NCBI RefSeq assembly: GCF_905171765.1 | Contig: NC_053390.1 | Coordinates: forward strand, 309,369,466 to 309,433,465 | Direction of reading: 5' to 3' | Length of the DNA stretch: 64,000 nt | DNA from: Bufo bufo | Taxonomy: Eukaryota > Chordata > Amphibia > Anura > Bufonidae | In this document: positions 54,367 to 62,911 of the stretch, piece after piece | How positions within the stretch are numbered: the first letter of the stretch is position 1 | Layout of the letters: every line of letters begins with the position of its first letter | Translations under genes and position numbers: made by a program | The notes under the pieces: generated by a model | Told to the model about the DNA's origin: nothing | The model's database searches: none | Seen by the model: only the letters and a program-made list of their open reading frames with translations

Positions 54367-54502
54367 ACAATAGATAGATAGATATGGGTAGTTAGATGAT
54401 AGATAGATAATATATAGATGATAGATAGATAAATATGTAGATAAATAGATAGATAATATATAGATGATAGGTAGATAAATATATAGATAAATAGATAGAT
54501 CC
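54216..54502. repeat. GATA microsatellite array 2
   Basis: GATA runs with AACAATAGATAG and ATGGGTAGTTAGATGATAG blocks repeated twice (about 54300 and 54365). Confidence 0.95.
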
Positions 54503-54683
54503 CATTGAGAGGATTGAAACGTCGCATGCTTGGTGAATAAAGCCCCTTTTTTACTTCTTTACTACTTGGATGTGCTGCGGAATTATTTATCCTTACATTT
54601 TTGGAGGTGGATCGCCTACTCAGCCGCAGGCACTCCGATTGCACTTTACAGACAGTGGTGCTGCCCACATTTCTTTATTTTTA
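54503..54683 (+). mobile_element. Penelope-like module
   Basis: CCCATTGAGAGGATTGAAACGTCGC (GAAAC at 54516-54520) followed by GGTGAATAAAGCCCC and GGATGTGCTGCGGAATTATT. The 5' part that would hold CTGATGA is replaced by GATA repeat. Confidence 0.5.
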
Positions 54684-54725
54684 TTTAGATAGATATATAA
54701 ATAGATAGATAGATAGATAGATAAT
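54684..54725. repeat. GATA microsatellite array 3
   Basis: Short tract, mostly GATA with one ATAAATA interruption. Confidence 0.9.
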
Positions 54726-54786
54726 CCCGGGTTTCTGGGTGATTATTCCTCCAAGAATCCTGGACCCAGATTTTCCAAATGTAAAT

Positions 54787-54912
54787 CAAAAATGGAAAGA
54801 GGCAGCACTCCGGTGTTATGTAGGAAAAGTGGCTCTCCTTTATGTATTGGGTGAATGAAGGAGATCCACTTTTCCTACATAACACCGTAGTGCTGCCTCT
54901 TTCCATTTTTGG
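54787..54912. repeat. Near-perfect fold-back, arms about 46 bp
   Basis: AATGGAAAGAGGCAGCACTC through TAGGAAAAGTGG is repeated inverted (CCACTTTTCCTACATAAC ... GTGCTGCCTCTTTCCATT) with a spacer of about 34 bp and one or two mismatches. The GGCAGCACTC end matches the Penelope-like modules nearby. Confidence 0.85.
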
Positions 54913-55205
54913 ACAGATAGAATGATAGACATATATGATTTAGGTAGATAATAGATAGATATGGGATAGAGACAGATAGATAGATAGATAGATAGATAGA
55001 CAAATGTGAGATGGACAGATATATAGATAATATATAGATAATATATAGATAGATATTAGATAGATATATATGAGATAGATAGGAGATAGATAATAGATAG
55101 TGATAGATATGAGATAAATATATATATAGATGATAGATAGATATGAGATAGATAGATAGATAGATATAATAGATAGATAGATTTAGGAGATAGATAGATA
55201 GATAA
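54913..55205. repeat. GATA microsatellite array 4
   Basis: Imperfect GATA with TATATAGATAAT and GAGATAGATA variants. Confidence 0.95.
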
Positions 55206-55310
55206 CAAATAATAATAATAATTCCACGGCACTTCCAAAAATAAATAGTGTGTTTATTACACCAGGTGCAAAGTTTCGATCCTCTCTATGGAACCTTTTT
55301 CAAGCAATGA
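55206..55310 (-). mobile_element. Penelope-like module, minus strand
   Basis: On the minus strand GGTTCCATAGAGAGGATCGAAACTTTG (GAAAC at 55273-55277), then GTAATAAACACAC, then GGAAGTGCCGTGGAATTATT ending in a short ATT tract. It has the same layout as the modules at 54032 and 54503. Confidence 0.5.
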
Positions 55311-55311
55311 C

Positions 55312-55378
<67 letters not shown>

Positions 55379-55476
55379 AATAGATAGATATATAGGAGAT
55401 AAATACGTAGATGATAGATAGATAGATTTGAGATAGATAGATAGATAATAGATAGAATGATAGATAACAGATAATG
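55311..55476. repeat. GATA microsatellite array 5
   Basis: Perfect run of about 13 GATA units (55311-55365), then imperfect units. Confidence 0.97.
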
Positions 55477-55854
55477 GGTAATTGCTTGGCATGCGGCACT
55501 ATGTGATGCTGACGCAGTGTGTGCTGTGACCATACAATGTGACGTCATTATATAGGACAGGTTCAGTGGGATCCAGAATACCAGAGCGAGGAGCGGATTG
55601 TTAGCTCTGCGGTCTTGTGTGCAGCGGTGGAGCTCAGGGATGTGCAGTTTTCTGTGACTCAGCCGCCTCTCCTCAGTGACTGTCACAGCAACCTCTGGCA
55701 CTCCAGCTGTGGAGAAGCTAGGATTCCCAGCATGTACGCTTACATGGCTGTTCCCGGAACTATCATAGATGTGAATGAAGCATGCTGGGAGTTGTAGTTT
55801 CACAGCAATTGGAATGCTAGAGGTTTCTGACCCCCGTTCTACATGTCTTCCTTA
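55477..55854. other. Intronic sequence with ZNF143-like motif
   Basis: No exon recognised. 55777-55798 reads AGCATGCTGGGAGTTGTAGT, whose reverse complement ACTACAACTCCCAGCATGCT fits the ZNF143/SBS consensus. A related GGATTCCCAGCATG lies at about 55721. This may be a dispersed repeat and not a regulatory site. Confidence 0.45.
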
Positions 55855-56950
55855 CGACTCATTCAGATGACTGTATGTGTTTTACGGCCTAAAAATTGCG
55901 GATCCACAAAACACGGATACCGGCCGTGTTCGTTCTGCATTTTGCGGAAGGGAACGGCCAGCCCTATGATAGAAATAGGACATGATCTATCTTTTTAAAG
56001 TCAAAATATTTTTATTAAGGTATATCATCAAAATACAAATAATGCTGTTCTACACTCACAGGTGAGTACAGTCATAGTTGAGCATGTAAATCCCATACAA
56101 AGGGAATGAGGACATAGGTCTATACAAGTGATAAAGTAAATTAACAAATAATACAGAAAAACAACAATTCCTCAGAGTGTACCAATAGGGGAAGGAAGGG
56201 TAGTATATGAGTGAAAGGTTTTCACCTTGCTTCAGCGGGGAGGGTGGGGGGGGGGACATGTATTTCGAGGACTTCCACAATCTCCACATTTTCTCATATT
56301 TCGTTGTGTTACAGGTTGCATTATTAGATGCAGAGGCCATAATTTGTTCATAGAGACAGGTTTTATTTACCCTTTGGGTTACTTCGAGAATAGTGGGCGG
56401 GTATAGGGATTTCCACTTAGAAGTGATAGCTAACTTGGCTGAGAGGAGGATATGACAGACTAGTCCTCTGAATGATATGGGTACATCCATGATATCAATC
56501 ATCAACAATGCTAGAGAGGGGGAGGGGGAACTCAGAGTTGACTTTGAGTCTGAGATCTGGGAAATCAGGGAAAAGACTTCAACCCAAAAAGGCTTAACTA
56601 CTGGGCAGTCCCATAGAATATGAAATAGCGTGCCCTTACGACCACAGTTCCTCCAGCATAGAGGGGAGACTGACGGATATATAGTATGCAGCCTTTCAGG
56701 GGTGAAATAGCACCTTAGGGCGGTCTTTACAAATGATTCATATTGGGTCACAAAGGTGATGTTCTTCGAGACATATTTGAAAGCTGATTGCCATTGTGAA
56801 GGTGTGTATTTGGACTTCAAATCTTGTTCCCAAGATAACAGCGGAGCGGACTTAGTGAAATTATCTTTGCTACTAAGCTGAGAGTATAAAGGACAAAGGG
56901 TTTTAGAGATTTGACTTGGTAGTGACCATATCTCTAATATCCGTCTGTTA

Positions 56951-57626
56951 GGGCTCTTTCACACTTGCGTTCTTGTCTTCCGGCATAGAGTTCCGTCGTC
57001 GGGGCTCTATGCCGGAAGAATCCTGATCAGGATTATCCCAATGCATTCTGAATGGAGAGAAATCCGTTCAGGATGCATCAGGATGTCTTCAGTTCCGGAA
57101 CGGAACGTTTTTTGGCCGGAGAAAATACCGCAGCATGCTGCGCTTTTTGCTCCGGCCAAAAATCCGGAACACTTGCCGGAGCCGACATTTAGCTTTTTCA
57201 GAGTGGTTACCATGGCTGCCAAGACGCTAAAGTCCTGGCAGCCATGGTAAAGTGTAGTGGGGAGCGGGGGAGCAGTATACTTACCGTCCGTGCGGCTCCC
57301 CGGGCGCTCCAGAGTGACGTCAGGGCGCCCCAAGCGCATGGATCATGTGATCACATGGATCACGTCATCCATGTGCATGGGGCGCTCTGACGTCATTCTG
57401 GAGCGCCCCGGGAGCCGCACGGACTGTAAGTATACCGCTCCCCCGCTCCTACTATGGCAACCAGGACTTTAATAGCGTCCTGGGTGCCATAGTAACACTG
57501 AACGCATTTGGAAGACGGTTCCGTCTTCAAATGCTTTCAGTACACTTGCGTTTTTCCGGATCCGGCGTGTAATTCCGGCAAGTGGAGTACACGCCGGATC
57601 CGGACAACGCAAGTGTGAAAGAGGCC
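56951..57626. mobile_element. TTA-type MITE (PIF/Harbinger-like), 676 bp, inside the LINE
   Basis: GGGCTCTTTCACACTTGCGTT and AACGCAAGTGTGAAAGAGGCC form inverted termini with TTA at 56948-56950 and 57627-57629. The interior is one long palindrome (GGCTCCCCGGGCGCTCCAGA and its inverse around 57350). The LINE reading resumes on both sides. Confidence 0.9.
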
Positions 57627-58373
57627 TTAATGGCAGGTAAAGTGGGGTTTTCAGCTAGGAAGTGCCTAATTCTAAGGTATTTATAAAATTCAACATTGGG
57701 GACCTTAAATGTGCTATGTAGGCATTCAAAGCAGATCAGACTATCATCTTGAAATAATTGGAGAATTTCTGTCATACCATATTTGCTCCATATTCCCACA
57801 CCTAAATTGGGGATAAGGTGGTCTAGAACAACTAACGGGATTGAGCCCATAGTGGGATGGGTGTCTTTGGCTGTGAGGGTGTGATATCTGACCCAACAGT
57901 GTAGGGCATTATAGGCGAGAAAGGACAAGTCTGGTCTAATAAAAGACTTCGATAGCGAGGCTATCAATAAGGCTCTAAGGTTGCCCCTAAAACCTCTGTG
58001 GAGTCAATATGAGTCCATTGTTTGGAGAAGTCCAGCTTCCACCAGCTCTCCAGTTGGGCTATTTGTGTCGCTAGATAATAGTCATGGATATTTGGCAAGC
58101 TAATGCCTCCTAATTGTTTCCTGGTGTGCAAGATTTTTGATGCAATTCTAGGCTTCTTGCCATGCCACAGGAAAGCGTTTAATATCTTGTTGCACTTAGA
58201 GAAGTAAGATGCAGGGAGTTTAATAGGGAGAACCCTAAATAGGTAGAGAAGTTTAGGCAATGCAAACATTTGGAAAGTGGCCAGCCTGCCCAGCCAAGAT
58301 ATTTCAAACTTATCATATTGCTCTAGATCTTTTTTTATACCAGATAGCAAAGAGGGGTAGTTGGCCAGATATA

Positions 58374-58607
58374 CAGTACAGACCAAAAGTTTGGACACAC
58401 CTTCTCATTCAAAGAGTTTTCTTTATTTTCATGACTATGAAGGCATCAAAACTATGAATTAACACATGTGGAATTATATACATAACAAACAAGTGTCAAA
58501 CAACTGAAAATATGTCATATTCTAGGTTCTTCAAAGTAGCCACCTTTTGCTTTGATTACTGCTTTGCACACTCTTGGCATTCTCTTCATGAGCTTCAAGA
58601 GGTAGTC
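58374..58607 (-). mobile_element. Tc1-like transposon fragment in the LINE
   Basis: CAGTACAGACCAAAAGTTTG is a Tc1-type terminus after TA (58372-58373). The minus strand of 58525-58605 encodes the end of a Tc1 transposase (KAKGGYFEEP before a stop at about 58520). The right part is missing and the junction runs straight into LINE sequence. A deletion seems to have taken both the rest of the transposon and the LINE RT core. Confidence 0.85.
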
Positions 58608-59449
58608 TTGACGAAACCGACCTGGTCAGAGTGTACTATTAAGAAGATGAGGGGGGCTAATCTGGATGATAGGATTCTGGCGAATATCTATATATCCGTG
58701 TTAAGGATATGGGACGGAAATTCTTTGGGTCATCAGTTGGTTTATTGGGTTTGGGAATAGTCACTTTTAATGCTTCGAGCATTTCTTTGGGGAAGGATCC
58801 TGATTCTCTGGCTGATTGAAAGGATTGTAACATATACTTGGAGAGCTGGTCAAAAAATGTTCTATAATAGGAGTTACGGTAGATAGGCCATCCGGACCTG
58901 GGGCTTTGTGTGGGGGTAGTTTTTTAACAATGGCTTTGAGTTCTTCAATGGTCAGGGGGGCATTGAGAGATTGTAGTTTGGCAGCAGTCAATTGTGTAAG
59001 GCCTAGCCTGTCTAAAAAGGCGTCAATGAGTTCTGGTTGTGGTGGCGTTTTTGGGGGGATAGATTGTAAAGGGAGGCATAAAAATCTCCAAAAGCATCAG
59101 CTATTCCCATTGGGGACACTATTCTCTTCCCTGAGGAAGGGTCTAGATTAGAAGATATGGGATCTTAGATTTAGCTGCTCTCTGTTTTAAGCGGTTAGCC
59201 AGCAAGCGACCCGCTTTGTTATCCTGAGAGTAGAAGGTGGCCTGTGTCCTTTTTAAGCGAAATTCATGCCTATAAAGGAGACAGGTAGATAGTTGAGATC
59301 TAAGTGATTTGAGGTTATCTGAATGTAAAGAAGAAACTGAAGATTTGTTAAGGGTCTCAACTCTCTTGATCTCATTTAGTAGTTTGTTTACTTTTTCTTT
59401 GCGTTATGCTCTATCTTTTTGCGGGGACGTGGAACTGAATGAGCCCTTA

Positions 59450-59601
59450 TGTTGTAAGAATTTAGAGTGTTCAAGTGACTGATTTCAGGTAGTGATGTAA
59501 TAGAGGACATATCATTTACATGGGCAATGTCATTTAAAGGGGCAATCACAAGAAAAGTAGCTTTTACAGTTATATCCAGCCCACAGTTTTTGTGTGATCA
59601 C
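59450..59601. other. Short intronic spacer
   Basis: Nothing recognised. Confidence 0.4.
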
Positions 59602-59604
59602 TGA

Positions 59605-59874
59605 GGCTAGGTTCACATGTGTCAAAGAAATTCGGCAGGTTGTTCCAGCAGAGAACAGCCACCCCAGGTTCTGTGGATGCGGCATAGCCGGATAGTGCGG
59701 CGTGCATAATGGGATACGGCGAGGAAGCAGCCTCTTCATATATGCTGAAAAGCATGCAGCAACTTTTGTCCAGTGGAATCTCAGCCAGATCCCTGCTGAA
59801 TCCCATTATAGTCAATGGGGTCCGGCGGGCACGCGGCACTATCCGGCTATGCCGGATCCACAGATGTGAAAGCC
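59605..59874. mobile_element. TTA-type MITE, 270 bp
   Basis: Ends GGCTAGGTTCACATGTG and CACAGATGTGAAAGCC are imperfect inverted repeats. The flanks TGA and TTG are decayed duplications. The interior contains CCGGATAGTGCGGCGTGC and its inverse. Confidence 0.65.
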
Positions 59875-60281
59875 TTGTTTGAAAACGTTCATATCCCCAA
59901 ATATTATAATTATTTGAAAGCACCATTAATGCCGTGGCTCTGTATGTCTAAAAGAGGGGTACACATATAATATAAAACATCACAAGTACAATGAGCATTA
60001 ACTTAGTAACAAACTGGGAAGGAGTTAGAGGACCCTGCCCGCAAGAGCTTACAATCTACAAGTATAAAGTTCCAGACATAATAGTATAGTACCACCCCTA
60101 ATTATGAACAGCTTTTCAGTGTCCACCTCAGTAAATATGCCAAGGTGGTCAAACATGCTCGGTCTTGTCTCTCTCTCTCTGGTCCTTTGGGTATTCAGAG
60201 AATCCCTTGATGTGGTGAGCTTCTGGACCTGCAGCATCTTTTCTGCTTGTGAGAAGATGCCCAGCAAGTGATGTGACAGCT
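59875..60281. other. Unclassified spacer
   Basis: A short CT run (60170-60180) is the only notable item. Confidence 0.4.
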
Positions 60282-60284
60282 TTA

Positions 60285-60510
60285 GGGCCCGTTCACACTG
60301 TGGACTGCACCAAGGAGGGACATGTCCCTTTTTCGCGAAGTGTGCTGAGAGCCGCGGGTCCCATGGCAGGTGTCCGCTCGCAGTTTAGCTTCACTCAGTA
60401 GAGCTAAGCCACAAGCAGGTCCTCAGCATCCAAAGTGAAAACGTGTGGCAGAAGCCATGACAGTTTCTGTCGCTGTATACACCATCAAAATGCGCCGTGT
60501 GAACGGGCCC
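60285..60510. mobile_element. TTA-type MITE, 226 bp
   Basis: GGGCCCGTTCACACTGTGG and CGCCGTGTGAACGGGCCC as inverted termini; left flank TTA, right flank TTG. Confidence 0.7.
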
Positions 60511-61074
60511 TTGCTGTAATTGCACTTCTCTGAGATGCAGAAAAGACATTGCAGCTTTGGGGCTTGTTCACATTTCCATATTAAAAATCATCTTTGTTGT
60601 GGCTGCTGCACACAGACACTTTGTAATACAGCAGTGAGGTCTCTGTGTCCAGTAACGTACAAGACAGTTTCCTCCAAGGGGCCCCAAGTTCATGTTCCGT
60701 GGGACACAGACCAGAATAGAACATGGCCTAAATTATTACAGGATGGCCATAGGGACTGTAACATTATGTAACCGTCACAAGGATCCGTGATACCATTCCA
60801 GTATTATGTAATGTCATTACAACGCAGATCACCAGGGAGGTGACATCTGCTCAAACTTCACCACACAATTTGTTATACAGTGAAAAAAAAGGTTTACGGA
60901 TGCCAAAAGCGCACTTTTTAGGGTTATATGACCCATTTGCCATATGTTCCAGGAGCATTTTCTGTTACATATACCTAATTTACACATTAAAATGAACTTG
61001 CTTTTAAAAAAAAATAACACAGGTTAAAAAAGGTACTGAAAATGCCTGGAAAATCCTAAAATGGTTTCCCGGTT
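60511..61074. other. Unclassified stretch, possibly a decayed MITE
   Basis: GGGGCTTGTTCACATTTCC (60558) and GAACATGGCCTAAATTATTA (60719) could be MITE termini, but the interior does not support it. No gene seen. Confidence 0.35.
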
Positions 61075-61423
61075 TTAAAGGAGTTCTCCGGGGAATATAT
61101 AAACTCTGGGCTCTCTTCTAACCTGTGGAAGAAAGACGGTTTGGTTAATACTTTCCCATGCCGATGCTTCTGTCCCCGCTGGACTCTGTCCCCGCTTTTT
61201 ATCCTGTTCAGCTGTCCCTGTATGCAGAGCTTGCCAGAGTGTCTAGGAATTGTGTTTCAGCAAGAGGGAGGCGGAACCAAAGATCAGTGGACAGTTGGGG
61301 AAGTTGGTGCACCACAGGTCCTTCACTGTAGTAGAAAAGAGTCTGTAATGTGTCCTGGACTGAGAAACTGCAGAAACAGGGGTATCTAAAGACCTAGCAA
61401 GTGCCACCTGCTGAATTCAGTCA
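61075..61423. mobile_element. T2-type MITE fragment
   Basis: Left terminus TTAAAGGAGTTCTCCGG. No matching right terminus before the next element begins. Confidence 0.45.
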
Positions 61424-62143
61424 TTAAAGGGGTTCTCCAGGAATTAAAAAAATTCAAATACTTAAATATTATTTTATAATAAATATATGGTATTCACAAA
61501 TACCTTTCTTTACTTAGAATGACTTGTTTTGTCTAGAGAGCAATTATGGAGAAATAAAATGGCCGCCGTCCTATCAGTACACTCAAAACCTGTACTAATC
61601 ACACAGCAGGACCAGTTACTTCACCACAATGAGTGCTGCCTCATCCTCCTCTCTGCTCTGCTTGTTAGGAATCATGATCCTGAATACAGGTGAATCTCTG
61701 TGGGAATGGAGAAGATGAGGAGACATGAGAGGAGGGTGAGGTATAGCTAATGAGCAGCAGCACTTGTTTACAGTCTCCATCACCCCAGCCCCACATTACC
61801 ACAGTCTGTCCTGTCCGTCCTCTCTGTACTTCATGTCTCCTCATGAACTAAATTCCCCAGAGATTCAGCGAAAGTTCTTATCAGCTTTATTTAGGATCAT
61901 AATCCCTGACAAGTAGAGAGGAGGAAGCTCTTTACCTCAGTGTTGTGAAGTAACTTGTCCTCATGTTTGATCAGGACAGGTTTTGTGTGAACTAATGGGA
62001 CAGCGGCCATTTTGTTTCCCCTGATGACTGCTCCCCAGACAAAACGAGCCATTAGAAATAATGAAAGGTATTTTGGGAATATATTTATAATAAAGTAATA
62101 TTTAAGTATTTTCATTTTCTTAGTTCCTGGAGAACCCCTTTAA
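61424..62143. mobile_element. T2/Kolobok-type MITE, 720 bp
   Basis: TTAAAGGGGTTCTCCAGGAA and TTCCTGGAGAACCCCTTTAA are inverted, with TTAA at both ends (61424-61427, 62140-62143). The interior is a loose palindrome (AAATGGCCGCCGTCC against GGACAGCGGCCATTTTG). No ORF. Confidence 0.85.
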
Positions 62144-62657
62144 GGAAAGAGCCATGCAGGGGGCTGCAGGCTGAAATCACAATACAGAGACAGAACAGGA
62201 TGATATCAGCACAAGCACTGGATTAAACCTCAGAGCAGGTCCAAGTCATTAAAGTGGTTGTGTGTGTTCCTAAAAAAAATAAAAAAGATATTTAACACCA
62301 TTTTACAGCAGTCACTAAGGGGCCTAAGGCTGGATCGCCGCCTTTTCACGGTGGCACAGTGTAAACACTGCATGCATCCCCTGTGCAGTGGAGAGCTGGG
62401 GCTCGGCTCTCATAGCAATGGCGCCCTCTGTATCCCATTGGCACCCCGCAAATGAGATGATGTGGTGCAGATGTGGCTATATGCAGGCTGGGACCAGGTA
62501 TAGGCCCCAAGCCTGCCTTCGGTGTTCCTCAGCAGACTGTGCCTCTCAGGCGCAGTCCGCTGGTCAATGTCAATATAGCACTGACATTTAAATGCAATGC
62601 ACGATAGAAATAGTACATTGTGTTTTAGAAACGATTAAAAGATCTATTGTGGGACTA
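62144..62657. other. Fragment region with a T2-like left end
   Basis: TTAAAGTGGTTGTGTG at 62249 resembles a T2 terminus, with no partner. 62300-62600 is GC-richer and unclassified. Confidence 0.4.
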
Positions 62658-62911
62658 TTAACCCCTTAGTGACTAGCCTGTTTTGGGCCTTACTGACCAA
62701 GCGTTTTTCATCCTTTTTTCATTGTCGTGTTCCAAGAGCTATAACTTTTTTATTTTTCCGTCTATATAGCTTTATGAGGGCTTAATTTTTGTAGTTTTTA
62801 ATGGCGCCATTTTGGGCTATACATAAGTTTCTGATAAATTTTTATTAACTCTTTCTGGGAGGGAGATTGGAAAAACAGCAATACTGCCACTGCGTTTTTA
62901 CATTATAAATT
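62658..62911 (+). mobile_element. TTAA-element left-end fragment
   Basis: Begins TTAACCCCTTAGTGACTAGC, related to the family C terminus. It continues AT-rich (GCGTTTTTCATCC, GAGCTATAACTTTT) until interrupted by the next family C element. Confidence 0.55.

Larger units (their letters stand above)
56056..59400 (-). pseudogene. LINE ORF2 remnant (partial RT and C-terminus)
   Basis: Reading leftward on the minus strand: linker (about 59400-59170), start of RT (58991-58870, LPPHKAPGPDGLS), then a broken FRPIS region and DQVGF near 58620. The RT core, including the YADD-type box, is missing where the Tc1 fragment lies. It resumes at 58370 (NYPSLLSGIKKDLEQYDKFE) and continues to 57640, then after the MITE from 56940 to 56056, with the C-terminal Cys-rich motif CWRNCGRKGTLFHILWDC at about 56600-56655. 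Several stops and frame changes. Not functional. Confidence 0.88.
55997..59405 (-). mobile_element. 5'-truncated L1-type LINE, with 15-bp TSD
   Basis: Flanked by ATGATCTATCTTTTT (55982-55996) and ATGCTCTATCTTTTT (59406-59420), 14 of 15 identical. The 3' end is at the left: on the minus strand CTTAATAAAAATATTTTGAC and a short A-rich tail. The 5' end lies between the endonuclease and RT regions of ORF2. It belongs to the same LINE group as the element at 1-5644 but is clearly divergent. It is interrupted by a MITE and by a Tc1 fragment. Confidence 0.9.
55855..59446. mobile_element. TTA-type MITE split by a LINE insertion
   Basis: The left half (55855-55996) starts CGACTCATTCAGATGACTG after TTA (55852-55854). 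The right half (59421-59446) ends GAACTGAATGAGCCC before TTA (59447-59449). The halves carry matching inverted termini and are separated by the LINE and its target duplication. The MITE alone would be about 168 bp. Confidence 0.75.

Noticed and set aside
53786..55803. Several open frames of Ser-Ile-Tyr-Leu repeats on the minus strand
   Set aside because: Direct translation of GATA/TATC microsatellite.
58512..58760. 82-codon open frame beginning in Tc1 sequence
   Set aside because: It spans the junction between a Tc1 fragment and antisense LINE sequence, so it is a chance fusion.
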